Positions 16,746 through 26,180 are shown, counted from the stretch's first letter. The stretch is DNA of 64,000 bases from CAZPRY01 sp964589175 (GCA_964589175.1 CAZPRY010000001.1:62001-126000); one strand, 5' to 3'. The notes: generated by a model from the letters alone, not told the origin. Translations and numbers: made by a program.

Positions 16746-19651
16746 ATATCGGTCTGACGACAAAACGAATCCTGACAAGCCTGTTGTTTCCCCTGCTGAT
16801 CGGATGGGCGCAGGTCACCGGTTTGCGGGAAGATTTCAATGATAATCTTTTAACCGGCTGGGAAGTCCCGGCAGCGCACCAGGTTACCTACCAGATCGCC
16901 GAGACGGACAGTATGCTGGTGATTGCATATCACCGGACGGTCGCCAGTGGTGAATGGGATGTGATCAATTTTACACCGCCAGGCTTGATTGACATATCGG
17001 AGTTTGCCTTTATATCGATCCGGGCCAAATCCGATATCAAAACCGAACTGGTTCTGAAACCGAAATATGAAAACAGTGGCGATGACTGGCTGGAGCTGCA
17101 GTTGCCGGCCGATAATACCTGGCACAGCTACTTTTTCGAACTGGAGGCCGCGCCGCCGCTGGTTATGAACCGGATGTATCTTTACCTGGATGGCGGCACA
17201 AGCGCAATAAAATCCGGCACGATTTGCCTGGATGATTTCTGCGCGGGCGACCAGGTTGATACGAGCTATGTCGATGTGAGTTTGCTGGAAACGGCCATTA
17301 CGGCAGCGATGGCCCTGTATAGTAATTCCGTCGAGGGCGACGGAGAAGGGTGGTTTCAATCCGGATCGAAAGCCGCCTTTCTTACGGCCATTCATGCGGC
17401 CCAGGGACTGATCGGTTCCGACTCCCTGACGCCGGAAAAGGTGGAAAAAGCAACCTTGAGCCTATATGACGCCTGCGTCACTTTCGAGACGCAGGTCAAT
17501 ACGATTGATGTCGGAATCATTGACCGTATTGCCACGTGCGAAACCCGCTACCTGTACGCCAACCTGAAGAAACTGGCCCCGGATTACCTGATTTTTGGAA
17601 TGCATGATGTCACGGGTTACGGTGTCGGCTGGAGCGGTGACGATGATCGCAGCGATGTCAAGGATGTCTGCGGCTCCTACCCGGCGCTCTACAGTGAGGA
17701 TATGAATAAAATTACCCGGGGTATCGACGTCGATCGCGTGCGTTACCGCGTGACTTCGGCCTACAATCGCGGCGGTATCACGACCTTTTCCTGGCATCAG
17801 ATCGATCCGCTCGGCCGCGGATTCAATGCCAGCGATGTCAATCATGAAAACATCGTCGCCACCTTGATACCGGGCGGGAAATATCACGAGGTATATAAAG
17901 AAAAACTACGTACGATCGCAATTTTCCTGAAGTCCCTGCGCGGACTGAATGGGCAAAATGTCCCGATCATCTTCCGACCTTATCACGAACATACCGGCGG
18001 CTGGTTCTGGTGGGGTGCCGGCGAGTGCAGCATAGACCAATACAACAGCATCTGGCAATTTACGGTTGGATTCCTGCGCGACTCGCTCAATGTGCATAAT
18101 GTGTTGTATGCGCTCTCCCCTGCCGGTCAGCACGTTAATAGAAAAGAAGATTATTATAATATTTTTCCAGGCGTCGATTATGTCGACATCTTTGGAGTTG
18201 ACGATTATTTCAGCGACAATATCACGGAGTTCGAAAAGCATGAGTTTCAGAAGACCCTGTGTTACTGTGTGGAGGCCGCCCGCGATCACGATAAGGTTGC
18301 AGCACTGACCGAAACCGGCCAGGAGAATTTGCCGACCTCAAACTTTTTTACCGACGCCCTGCTGGAGCCCATCAAAACCGACACTATCGCCATGAAAATA
18401 TCCTACGCCGCGGTCTGGCGCAATTCCTACGAACTGCATCATTTTGCGCCCTACCCGGGGCATCCTACGGTTCCGGATTTCCTGGAATTTTACCGCGATC
18501 CGTTTACCTTGTTTGAAGACAATTTGCCCGATATGTACCGGCTGACCACAGCCGATTCCGCCTCACCTGTTTTCGTTGGTTATCCCGGGGAATACTTTGT
18601 CGCCTTCGATACGACGATCACATTGTCGGTCACGACTAACGAGCGCGCCTTCCTGCGCTACAGCGTAGCGGATGAATCCTACGAAATGATGCAATCCGAA
18701 TTTCAAAACGGGCAGGGCACACTGTATCACAGCACGGAAGTTACCGGCCGGCAGGGCGGCGAGTATCGTTTTTATGTGCGCGCCGCCGATTACGCCGGTA
18801 ATATTAGCGCTGCTCCGCTTGTCATCGATTTCAAGATCGATACTTTGCAGAAGCCGGTGCACTGGTTTGATAATCGTTATGCTGTCGACGATTGGCCGCA
18901 AGCCGCCGCCCCCTTCGTTTTCCAGGGCGAACAGGGTGGAGCGACGGCTGTCAATCCGGTGAGAACGGCCTATTTCCGCAAGACCTTCAGGCTGGAGAAC
19001 GCCGCCGCCCAACGACAACTAATTGTACACCTGAACTATGATAATGGATTTGTGATCTATCTGAACGGCAACGAAGTCGATCGTCACGGAGTTCCCGAAG
19101 GGGATATCGCTTACGAAACCTGGGCGATGTCGGCCGCTTCCGGTCTGATGACGCGGACCCTGGATGCCGCCGATTGCCGGTACCTGGTCGACGGTGAAAA
19201 CTGGATCGCTGTGGAAGTTCACCAGGCAGAGTCGGATTCCAGCGATCTGCTCTTCGACCTGAGAATGATGGCGCCCACGTACCTCATCGAATTTGGCGCT
19301 AACTGGTATTATTACGATCTGGGTCAGCAGCCGCCGGATCGGACGGTAGGTACGCTGGGAATTATTCCCGACTATACGGCTCTTCCGGAGAAATTGCTGC
19401 TCTACCCGAATTATCCAAATCCGTTCAATGCCGAAACGACGATCCGGTACTATTTGCCGCAAAGCGAAGAAGTGAGCATGGCAATCTATGATATCCGGGG
19501 ACGCAATATCAAAACGCTGGTTTCGGGTAAGCAAGCTTCCGGGCTGTATAGAATCAATTTCGAGGCCGGTGACTTATCGACGGGAATTTATCTGCTGCGT
19601 ATTGTCGCGGGGCAAGCGGCGGACACGCAGAAGTTGCTGCTGTTAAAATAA
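16742..19651 (+). CDS. GH26-family glycosidase (mannanase-like) with CBM-like and T9SS sorting domains
   Basis: A 969-residue secreted enzyme. Signal peptide about 1-22; beta-sandwich CBM-like domain about 25-175; FIVAR-like helical linker about 180-255; GH26 (beta/alpha)8 barrel about 260-600. E416 in RPYHEHTGGWFWWG fits the GH26 acid/base and E524 in LTETGQE the nucleophile. A later beta-sandwich (about 700-860) precedes a T9SS sorting domain from YPNYPNPFN to the end (LLLLK). GH26 members are mostly beta-1,4-mannanases, with some xylanases and lichenases, so the substrate is open. The start is TTG at 16742, overlapping the previous stop, with GGAG upstream; translational coupling is likely. 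The sulfatase two genes on hints at a sulfated glycan. Confidence 0.85.
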   Translation: MNIGLTTKRILTSLLFPLLIGWAQVTGLREDFNDNLLTGWEVPAAHQVTYQIAETDSMLVIAYHRTVASGEWDVINFTPPGLIDISEFAFISIRAKSDIKTELVLKPKYENSGDDWLELQLPADNTWHSYFFELEAAPPLVMNRMYLYLDGGTSAIKSGTICLDDFCAGDQVDTSYVDVSLLETAITAAMALYSNSVEGDGEGWFQSGSKAAFLTAIHAAQGLIGSDSLTPEKVEKATLSLYDACVTFETQVNTIDVGIIDRIATCETRYLYANLKKLAPDYLIFGMHDVTGYGVGWSGDDDRSDVKDVCGSYPALYSEDMNKITRGIDVDRVRYRVTSAYNRGGITTFSWHQIDPLGRGFNASDVNHENIVATLIPGGKYHEVYKEKLRTIAIFLKSLRGLNGQNVPIIFRPYHEHTGGWFWWGAGECSIDQYNSIWQFTVGFLRDSLNVHNVLYALSPAGQHVNRKEDYYNIFPGVDYVDIFGVDDYFSDNITEFEKHEFQKTLCYCVEAARDHDKVAALTETGQENLPTSNFFTDALLEPIKTDTIAMKISYAAVWRNSYELHHFAPYPGHPTVPDFLEFYRDPFTLFEDNLPDMYRLTTADSASPVFVGYPGEYFVAFDTTITLSVTTNERAFLRYSVADESYEMMQSEFQNGQGTLYHSTEVTGRQGGEYRFYVRAADYAGNISAAPLVIDFKIDTLQKPVHWFDNRYAVDDWPQAAAPFVFQGEQGGATAVNPVRTAYFRKTFRLENAAAQRQLIVHLNYDNGFVIYLNGNEVDRHGVPEGDIAYETWAMSAASGLMTRTLDAADCRYLVDGENWIAVEVHQAESDSSDLLFDLRMMAPTYLIEFGANWYYYDLGQQPPDRTVGTLGIIPDYTALPEKLLLYPNYPNPFNAETTIRYYLPQSEEVSMAIYDIRGRNIKTLVSGKQASGLYRINFEAGDLSTGIYLLRIVAGQAADTQKLLLLK

Positions 19652-19665
19652 GGGAAACTGTGAAG

Positions 19666-21153
19666 ATGAACGGCAATCCGAAATATTCCGCTCTTTTGAT
19701 CTGGGGCCTGTGCTTAGCGTCTTTTCAGCAGGCGTTGGCTGTCGATTTTCCCCTCGTTTACGAAGCCGAAGAGGCGGCTTACGAAAGCCTGAAACTACGC
19801 TCCGATACGAAGGCCTCCGGTGGCGAATACCTGCAAATGCGCAAAAGCGGAAAAGTCGTTTGGAACATCGTTATGAGCGATGCGGGATGGTACAATCTCA
19901 CGTTCCGGTACCGGTCGCCGCGGGGCGAGAAGGAGAACTTCGTTATTCAAAACGGGGTAAAGCGGCCGATGGGATTCGGCCTAGCGGTAACCTGGACCGA
20001 AACGGCAAGACCGCTGGCCCTGAAGGCCGGTACCAATACCATTGAACTGGCGAGTAACTGGGGATGGATCGATATCGATTGCCTGATGATCGATACGGTT
20101 GTCCTTACCCCCGAAATTACACCGCACAAAAACGTCTTTTATACCAAATTTCCGCGTGATATTTTTGTTAAAGTCAATGCTTACGGACGATCGATTCAGT
20201 CGGTAACAGCAAACGGTTCACCATTGTTGTTCGACATGAATCCGTACGAATTCGAAGAGGACGCCCGGATGGTCAGGATTGACGGCCAATCACTTGCCGC
20301 ATTACCGGAAGGCGAACATGCGATTTCGATTGATTTTGATACGGACGAATCCGTGACATTTCAACTCCGGGTAATGACCGGGCGGGCAGCTGCTGATTTG
20401 ACGATCATTGCTCCCGATGTAAGTCACGGCAATTCGGTGTTGTTTCTCTTACCGAACGGTAAAACGATGCTGGTGGATTGCGGGCAGGCCTTTATTCGCG
20501 ATGGCGTGATTATCCCTTTATTAGAGCAAAACGGCATTTCTCACCTGGATTATTTTATCCTCACGCATTATCATGACGATCATGACAGCGGTGATAAGGG
20601 CGCAACGATCCGCGACAGATTCAAGGTTGAAAATTTCCGGGATTACCGGGATTTCAATGCCGGAGAGGAACTGGAAATCGGCGGCGTGCAGATTAAGATC
20701 CTGAACGCCTATGCGGACGGCACGGACGAAAATACCCGTTCCCTGGCATTTCAGTTGAAGTACAAGGGCTTTGTCTATCGCCATGATGCCGATATTTACG
20801 CCGATAACCAGCGCTCGATCATGCGCCGTTTTCCTGATGATGTCAGGGCCGATGTCTATTTTGCCAATCATCACTTTCACGGCTCGTCCGATGCGGACTA
20901 TCTGCGCGCCACCGATCCGACGGTCGTGCTCATTCAGGCTGAACAGGCGCTGTATGCCCGCAGCACCTACACGACGACATATCTGCTCGAGACAGTCAAA
21001 TGGCTTCAGGACAACGAAGCGAAAACCGTTGAGAATTTACCGGCGATTGAAGTTGGAACGACGGTTATCCGGGTCAATTCGGTTGACGATTGGAACTATG
21101 AAACCTATAAAAACAGTGAAACTCCGCTTATCCCGTTTCTTCCTAAACGATGA
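19666..21153 (+). CDS. CBM35/6-like module fused to a metallo-beta-lactamase-fold hydrolase
   Basis: A 495-residue secreted protein. After a signal peptide (ends QQALA) comes a carbohydrate-binding module of the CBM35/CBM6 type (YEAEEA at its start, YNLTFRYRS, LKAGTNTIEL, WGWIDIDCLMID; about 28-145), a linker domain, and a ComEC-tail-like metallo-beta-lactamase domain from about 245 (FLLPNGKTMLVDCG). The metal motif HYHDDHD (H301, H303, D305, H306) is intact, so two metal ions can be held. Start at ATG 19666 is preferred to GTG 19660 on spacing from AGGGAA. The fold covers many hydrolases; with a sugar-binding domain and GH26/sulfatase neighbours, activity on a glycan ester or linkage is possible but unproven. 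Confidence 0.75.
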   Translation: MNGNPKYSALLIWGLCLASFQQALAVDFPLVYEAEEAAYESLKLRSDTKASGGEYLQMRKSGKVVWNIVMSDAGWYNLTFRYRSPRGEKENFVIQNGVKRPMGFGLAVTWTETARPLALKAGTNTIELASNWGWIDIDCLMIDTVVLTPEITPHKNVFYTKFPRDIFVKVNAYGRSIQSVTANGSPLLFDMNPYEFEEDARMVRIDGQSLAALPEGEHAISIDFDTDESVTFQLRVMTGRAAADLTIIAPDVSHGNSVLFLLPNGKTMLVDCGQAFIRDGVIIPLLEQNGISHLDYFILTHYHDDHDSGDKGATIRDRFKVENFRDYRDFNAGEELEIGGVQIKILNAYADGTDENTRSLAFQLKYKGFVYRHDADIYADNQRSIMRRFPDDVRADVYFANHHFHGSSDADYLRATDPTVVLIQAEQALYARSTYTTTYLLETVKWLQDNEAKTVENLPAIEVGTTVIRVNSVDDWNYETYKNSETPLIPFLPKR

Positions 21154-21198
21154 ATTTATACGGCGGTTAAATTTGGGGAACTGGGGTTTGGAATTAAA

Positions 21199-22812
21199 AT
21201 GAAGCGACGTGAATTCTTATCGCAGGTGGGTAAGAGCGTCGGCGGCGCGTGCCTGCTGCCTTTGATGTCCAATCTTTGCCGCTGCAGTGCCGGTCCAGCA
21301 AAAAAACAAAATGTCTTGTTCATTATTCTGGAAGATTTGAATACACAACTGGGCTGCTACGGCCGGCCGTATATGCATACGCCCAATATCGATCGTCTGG
21401 CCGGGGAAGGGATTTTGTTTAAGCGCGCCTATGTCCAGCAGGCCGTGTGCGCCGCCTCGCGTGCCAGCCTGTTTACCGGTTTGCATCCGGAATCGACCGG
21501 CGTCGATTACCCCTACAGTTACTATTTTGTCGAGGAGCTTTTGCCCAAATACGGGACCCTGGCCCGGCAGTTTTTCAGGCACGGTTATTACACGCGGGAT
21601 TTCAGCAAAATCCATCACGGCATTGTGGAAGACGATCTTTCCGCGCCGCACTTCGAGCCCCAATACCGGCCGTACATGCTTGCCGAAAACATCCGTCTCA
21701 GAGAAGAGAAGGGCAATTCGGCCACGCCGCCGTACGAGATGGCGGATTTGCCCGATGCCGAATATGCCGACGGACAGACAAGCGGGGCGGTGATCTCGGC
21801 CCTGCAGCTTGCCGCCCGGAGTGATGCACCGTTTTTCTTCTCGGTTGGATTTCTGAAACCGCATATTCCTTTCAATTCCCCCAGGAAATACTGGGATTTA
21901 TACGAGCGCGAATCCATTCCACTAGCCGGGAACAAAGACCGCCCGGTGAATTTCCCGCCGATTGCCATGGATCGTTACAACCTGAAGCAATACACCTGGG
22001 AACACGACGATCCCGAGCGGCTGTTCAGCGATGATTATGCCCGCCTCATTCGTCATGCCTATTTCGCCTGCGTGAGCTTCATCGACGCGCAGATCGGGCG
22101 GATTCTTAATGAGTTGGATCGGTTGAAATTGCGGGAGAATACGACTGTCATTTTCCTGTCCGATCACGGCTTTCATCTGGGCGAGCAGAATCATTGGGGT
22201 AAAACGACCTTGTACGAGGCTTCGCTGCATGTTCCGCTTATCGTTTCAGTGCCGGGCATGAAGCTAAAGGGCGCTACCTGCAACGGACTGGTTGAATACG
22301 TGGACATCTACCCGACGTTGCTGGATCTGGCCGGAATTGAAATTCCCGATCAGGTTGAAGGTGTTAGTTTCAGGCCGCTGCTCGAAGAACCGTCGCGTAG
22401 GTGGAAGAGGGCGGCTTTCAGCCAACAGAGCCGCAGCATGATCGGTGAGAAATACGGATTTTCGATGCGCACCGACCGCTATCGCTATACGGAGTGGAAG
22501 GAAGTCCTGCTGAACACAGTCCTGGCCCGTGAGTTGTACGATCTGGAGAACGATCCCGATGAGACGATCAATATCGCCGGTCAATCGCGACCCGATTTGA
22601 TCGATGTTTTATCACAACAACTGAAATCCGGCTGGCGCGGCGCTCTGCCGGATGGTATCCGCAACCGCTCCGCCAATCCGCCGGCGCCGCCGGCCTATCC
22701 CTGGGGGCCTGAAGGGCAAAGTCGCCGCGATGTCTGGCATCGGAAATACGGCGGGAAAGAGGGCGACGACTGGCGGGAACTGACCCGCATTCGGATCGCA
22801 CAAGACGCGTAA
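21199..22812 (+). CDS. Type I sulfatase (iduronate-2-sulfatase-like), exported
   Basis: A 537-residue alkaline-phosphatase-fold sulfatase. The N-terminus carries a Tat-like signal (KRREFL then a hydrophobic stretch), with a Cys-containing end that might allow lipidation. Catalytic motif C84-A-A-S-R88 matches CxxSR with Ala in place of the usual Pro/Ala at position three; C84 would be converted to formylglycine by an anaerobic or aerobic maturase not seen here. Further sulfatase marks are LFIILEDLNTQLGCYG (metal Asp), HTPNIDRLAGEG, LSDHGFHLGEQNHWGK and EVDI-type substrate loops. Closest in style to the iduronate-2-sulfatase group (S1_7-like). It is the last gene of the run and ends before a long hairpin. 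Confidence 0.88.
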   Translation: MKRREFLSQVGKSVGGACLLPLMSNLCRCSAGPAKKQNVLFIILEDLNTQLGCYGRPYMHTPNIDRLAGEGILFKRAYVQQAVCAASRASLFTGLHPESTGVDYPYSYYFVEELLPKYGTLARQFFRHGYYTRDFSKIHHGIVEDDLSAPHFEPQYRPYMLAENIRLREEKGNSATPPYEMADLPDAEYADGQTSGAVISALQLAARSDAPFFFSVGFLKPHIPFNSPRKYWDLYERESIPLAGNKDRPVNFPPIAMDRYNLKQYTWEHDDPERLFSDDYARLIRHAYFACVSFIDAQIGRILNELDRLKLRENTTVIFLSDHGFHLGEQNHWGKTTLYEASLHVPLIVSVPGMKLKGATCNGLVEYVDIYPTLLDLAGIEIPDQVEGVSFRPLLEEPSRRWKRAAFSQQSRSMIGEKYGFSMRTDRYRYTEWKEVLLNTVLARELYDLENDPDETINIAGQSRPDLIDVLSQQLKSGWRGALPDGIRNRSANPPAPPAYPWGPEGQSRRDVWHRKYGGKEGDDWRELTRIRIAQDA

Positions 22813-22845
22813 AGTGTAAAGAACCTGTAACCGCAAGACTCCTAA

Positions 22846-22875
22846 AATGCCATGATTCCGTCGAATCATGGCATT
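22846..22875. terminator. Long perfect hairpin between convergent genes
   Basis: A perfect 13-bp stem (AATGCCATGATTC with GAATCATGGCATT) and a four-base loop, 34 bp after the sulfatase stop and 62 bp before the end of the convergent Fe-S gene. There is no strong T-run on either side, so it may act as a weak bidirectional terminator or protect mRNA ends. Confidence 0.5.
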
Positions 22876-22937
22876 CGTTGTACTCGTGCAAACTCAGAGT
22901 TCTTCCCGGTTACAATTGCAGCGAAGAAGGGCAAATT

Positions 22938-23969
22938 TTAGTGGATCAGGGCACTGAGGTTGCGGGTGAAAACCGGGAAATACTTCGCGTCGGTGCCCGG
23001 GTAGAAATCTTTTAATTTATCGGACAGGGATGCCAGCAGTTTCGGGTCCGGTTCGCCGCGCAGGATTTTGCCGGTTTCCTCGGCGCTGATATCTTCAAAC
23101 CGGCCGGCCTGCCGGACGACTTCACGATTCACGGGACAATGCAGCTGACATTTTATGCAGCCCATCAGGGCGTTGTGGGCTTTGGCCGGAATCCAGGCGG
23201 GAAACTCACCCGGCACTTCGTTATACAGGGAGAGGCAGTTTCCGGCGCTGATGATGAAGTTTTCATCAGGAATACATTTGGTCGGACACAGGCTGCGGCA
23301 GATCTTACAATTCTCGCAGGCCTCCACCATTTGTATTTCGCCCCAGTGATCTTCCGGAAACTGGAAATCGGTAAAGAAGGCCCAGAGCACCAGGAAAGTG
23401 CCCATACCGTCCACGAAACAGATATTGTTGCGGCCGTATTTTCCCAGTCCGCTGCGCACCGCCAGTAACTTAAGCGGGATTTTGTAGGTATTCTCAATCT
23501 GATGGTCGGGTTCTTTGATAATTTCCGTCTGAACAATGTTGAGCATCTGTTCCATCGTGGAGCCATCATCGAAATAGGAAGGCGGAACAATCAAATCGTA
23601 AACCTTGTCATTCCAGTGGAAATTGACATACATCATCCGGGCGGCGGTGGCCATAACGATCAGCGACCTGGCGTTGGGCATTTCTTCCGGTAGATCAGCC
23701 GTGAATTTGCTGATATAACGGCGGAAAGTGGCTTGCTCGCTGATTTTTCCTTCGCGTTTGAGCTGCTCATAAAAGTCAACAGCTTCCTTTAGATGTTCCA
23801 CCGAAAATGTTCTGTAGCGATAGGTGATCTCGGGGACCTCGGTCGGACTTTGCGCCAGATTGGGGAAGGCCCAAGCTCTTTGCAAAGTCAATGGAGAAAG
23901 GGCGCCGGCCAGCAGGATCGTTTTCAGGAAATCACGGCGGGAAAAGGCAGGCGAAAAACGCGCTATCAT
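22938..23969 (-). CDS. Tat-exported double 4Fe-4S protein, reductive dehalogenase/QueG-like
   Basis: A 343-residue protein with a twin-arginine signal (SRRDFLK, about residues 10-16), so the folded protein is probably exported. The C-terminal half carries two ferredoxin-like clusters: CENCKICRSLCP and, after NCLSLYNE, GCIKCQLHCP. This arrangement is that of epoxyqueuosine reductase QueG and of reductive dehalogenases. The central region (LLAVRSGLGKYGRNNICF) matches the QueG/RdhA core. QueG proper is cytoplasmic, so export points to the RdhA-like side; no RdhB membrane anchor is adjacent and substrate is unknown. Start at 23969 (GGAG with 6-base spacing) is preferred to 24041. Confidence 0.75.
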   Translation of the reverse strand: MIARFSPAFSRRDFLKTILLAGALSPLTLQRAWAFPNLAQSPTEVPEITYRYRTFSVEHLKEAVDFYEQLKREGKISEQATFRRYISKFTADLPEEMPNARSLIVMATAARMMYVNFHWNDKVYDLIVPPSYFDDGSTMEQMLNIVQTEIIKEPDHQIENTYKIPLKLLAVRSGLGKYGRNNICFVDGMGTFLVLWAFFTDFQFPEDHWGEIQMVEACENCKICRSLCPTKCIPDENFIISAGNCLSLYNEVPGEFPAWIPAKAHNALMGCIKCQLHCPVNREVVRQAGRFEDISAEETGKILRGEPDPKLLASLSDKLKDFYPGTDAKYFPVFTRNLSALIH

Positions 23970-24012
23970 CTTCATCTCCAGGTTGTGCGAAATTTGGAAA
24001 ATTACGCCGTAC

Positions 24013-24041
24013 ATGCTATTGATGTTGTAGCGTAATGCCAA
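24013..24041 (-). promoter_or_regulatory. Candidate promoter of the Tat Fe-S protein gene
   Basis: Minus strand TTGGCA (24041-24036), 17-bp spacer, TAGCAT (24018-24013), 43 bp before the chosen start. It also supports the downstream start, because the ATG at 24041 would lie in the -35 box. Confidence 0.35.
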
Positions 24042-24123
24042 CGGAATTTCGATAAACGGTCAAATCACCGGTTAAGCGTATGCTTTCCATCTGCGAGCGA
24101 GTCTGTGCCGGAACAAATTTTCT

Positions 24124-26166
24124 CTATTTCAAATAATTGATTTTGATCGTGCTCGTGATCCGGTTGTGACTCTGCATCTGCACGAAATAAATACCGCTGG
24201 GCAGATTCTTTCGAAAAGCCTGATTCACGTCGAACAACACCTCGTGCCAGCCCGAAGACAGGGCGCTAATGTCGATCACGGCGACCAGCTGCCCGAGCAT
24301 GTTGTAGATCTTGATCAACTTTAAGCCGCCAGGGCCCTCGGTAGAAATATAAATCCGCAGGGTAGTCATCGAATTGAACGGATTGGGATAATTGCCGGCG
24401 ATGAATGAGATCGGTACGACCGTATTTTGCCGGATTTGATCGACAGTAGCGGTGCCGTCATATTCGTTGTCATAATCGGCGATGTACGCCGTGTAGCGGC
24501 AGCGGATATTGTAGAGCAGGCTGAGATCGATCAACTGCTGTTTCAATTCCGGAGTCTCACCGTAAATTTCGATTTCCCATTCGAGCGCATCGATCATCTG
24601 CTTGGCCCACAGCGTCTCGACGAATTTGACCGTGTCCTGCTGGACGCTGAAATCCAGCAGGAAGTCGTAAGCCCGGGGGCCGCCGGCGGAGTACCCGGCG
24701 ATGCTCATGGCCGAAATGCCGGGATTGGCGTAACGTCCGCAAGTAAAGAAGCATGAACCGGCGTAGGTGGACGGAATCGTCTGCGGCAAAATTTGCGATA
24801 GAGATGCCTGGCCGTATTCGATGGAAACGTCTTTGAGGACCGGTTGGCTGATCTGGCTGAAGACCCGCTGCATCCCGGCTGCCAGGTTTTTTTCTTCATT
24901 GAGGTAAGTGACGAACCCGTAATTCAGATTGGCCAGCATTTCCAGGCGGGCGACGTTGGGCTGATCGCCGATGCCGATCGGAAAAATGCCGGTTTTATGA
25001 GTATTCAACGATTCAATCTCGCGTGGATCGACCACATCGTAACCGCCGGTGAAGACCAGAATGGCATTGTTGTAATTATCATCCTGGATCTGATTCAGGC
25101 AAAGTTTAAGCCCCTCGTCCAGCATTGAGCCGGAACCGGTGGATAATCCGGACAGATAACTTTTCGCCTCAGAAATGTTCGCCGTCGTGGGCGCAACCGG
25201 CTGATTTTTCCATGTAGAGGCGTTATATCGATAACACAGAAGATTGAAGCGATCATTCATATTAAGATCGTCAAGAGCTTCGGAGATGCAGGCGATACTC
25301 TGGCTGAGTTTGTACCCGAACATGCGGCTGGATAGGGAAACGAGAAACAGGATCCGGCGCGGCAGAAGACTGTCCGGTGGTACCTCGGCCTGGGGGCGGA
25401 TAAAAAGCCCGAAATGCCCGTCACAGCTATCGTTCGCGACCGAAAAGAAATCGACGCCGAGTTCCGCCTGTTCGACTTTGTAGTAGAATTTCAGATTGTT
25501 GTTGATATAGGCCTTGGGCTGTGACAATTTAAGTTCCAGATGACGGCTTTGCGATTGAGAAATCCGAAAATCCGGGTGGGTTGGGATGTCGAATTCCGTA
25601 ATCGGTGAATTCGAGTCGATGTGAATTTCGACTTCCAGCTGATCCAGCGGCCAAGTGACAAAATCCCCGGTCCCCAGCGGATAGTTGTAAGTACATTTGC
25701 CCCGGTAATAATCCAGCCGGCTGATATAGCGCAGCTGCACGCGCTGGACCGCGCCGGGTTTTATGCCCTTTAACAGGATTTTGATGCCGTTGCTGCCGAT
25801 GTACTGGTTCACCAGGGCCGCGACGCCGCCTTCACCGGTGCCGGGATTGACGGCCTGCTCTCTGACTTTCAGCACGGCCTGGTAGACCTTGTCCTCGTAC
25901 CAATAAAGAAAACGCGTGGCGCGCGCATCAACCGGTAAGGGAAAGGAATAGACCACGTCGGTGGAATCGGTCCACTCGTTGACAAATTCCTGGTAGACGT
26001 AGGTTTCGGCAACAAGCCCGTGGATATCCACCATGACCTGGGTCAGGCGGTTGCGCAGGAAGTCTTTGGGGTAATTTTCATCGGTCGGCATCATTAGTCC
26101 GTCGGCGCATAGCATACCGGCCCAAAGCAAGACGAGTACGGTCAGAGAAATATATTTGCTTTTCAT
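24124..26166 (-). CDS. VIT-vWA surface protein with degenerate MIDAS and T9SS sorting domain
   Basis: A 680-residue exported protein: signal peptide 1-20, VIT domain about 35-155 (the domain found N-terminal to vWA in inter-alpha-trypsin inhibitor heavy chains), vWA domain about 270-440, and a T9SS sorting domain (NYPNPFNSMTTLRI to the end). The vWA metal site normally reads DxSxS; here it is SLSSR (277-281), so the Asp and the last Ser are lost and ion-dependent ligand binding is unlikely. Start at 26166 follows AAGGAG by 9 bases. It is the last gene of a five-gene minus-strand run; its ribosome site lies near the stop of the preceding vWA gene. A second VIT-vWA protein with an intact site heads the run. 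Confidence 0.82.
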   Translation of the reverse strand: MKSKYISLTVLVLLWAGMLCADGLMMPTDENYPKDFLRNRLTQVMVDIHGLVAETYVYQEFVNEWTDSTDVVYSFPLPVDARATRFLYWYEDKVYQAVLKVREQAVNPGTGEGGVAALVNQYIGSNGIKILLKGIKPGAVQRVQLRYISRLDYYRGKCTYNYPLGTGDFVTWPLDQLEVEIHIDSNSPITEFDIPTHPDFRISQSQSRHLELKLSQPKAYINNNLKFYYKVEQAELGVDFFSVANDSCDGHFGLFIRPQAEVPPDSLLPRRILFLVSLSSRMFGYKLSQSIACISEALDDLNMNDRFNLLCYRYNASTWKNQPVAPTTANISEAKSYLSGLSTGSGSMLDEGLKLCLNQIQDDNYNNAILVFTGGYDVVDPREIESLNTHKTGIFPIGIGDQPNVARLEMLANLNYGFVTYLNEEKNLAAGMQRVFSQISQPVLKDVSIEYGQASLSQILPQTIPSTYAGSCFFTCGRYANPGISAMSIAGYSAGGPRAYDFLLDFSVQQDTVKFVETLWAKQMIDALEWEIEIYGETPELKQQLIDLSLLYNIRCRYTAYIADYDNEYDGTATVDQIRQNTVVPISFIAGNYPNPFNSMTTLRIYISTEGPGGLKLIKIYNMLGQLVAVIDISALSSGWHEVLFDVNQAFRKNLPSGIYFVQMQSHNRITSTIKINYLK

Positions 26167-26180
26167 GATAGTTAGCTCCT

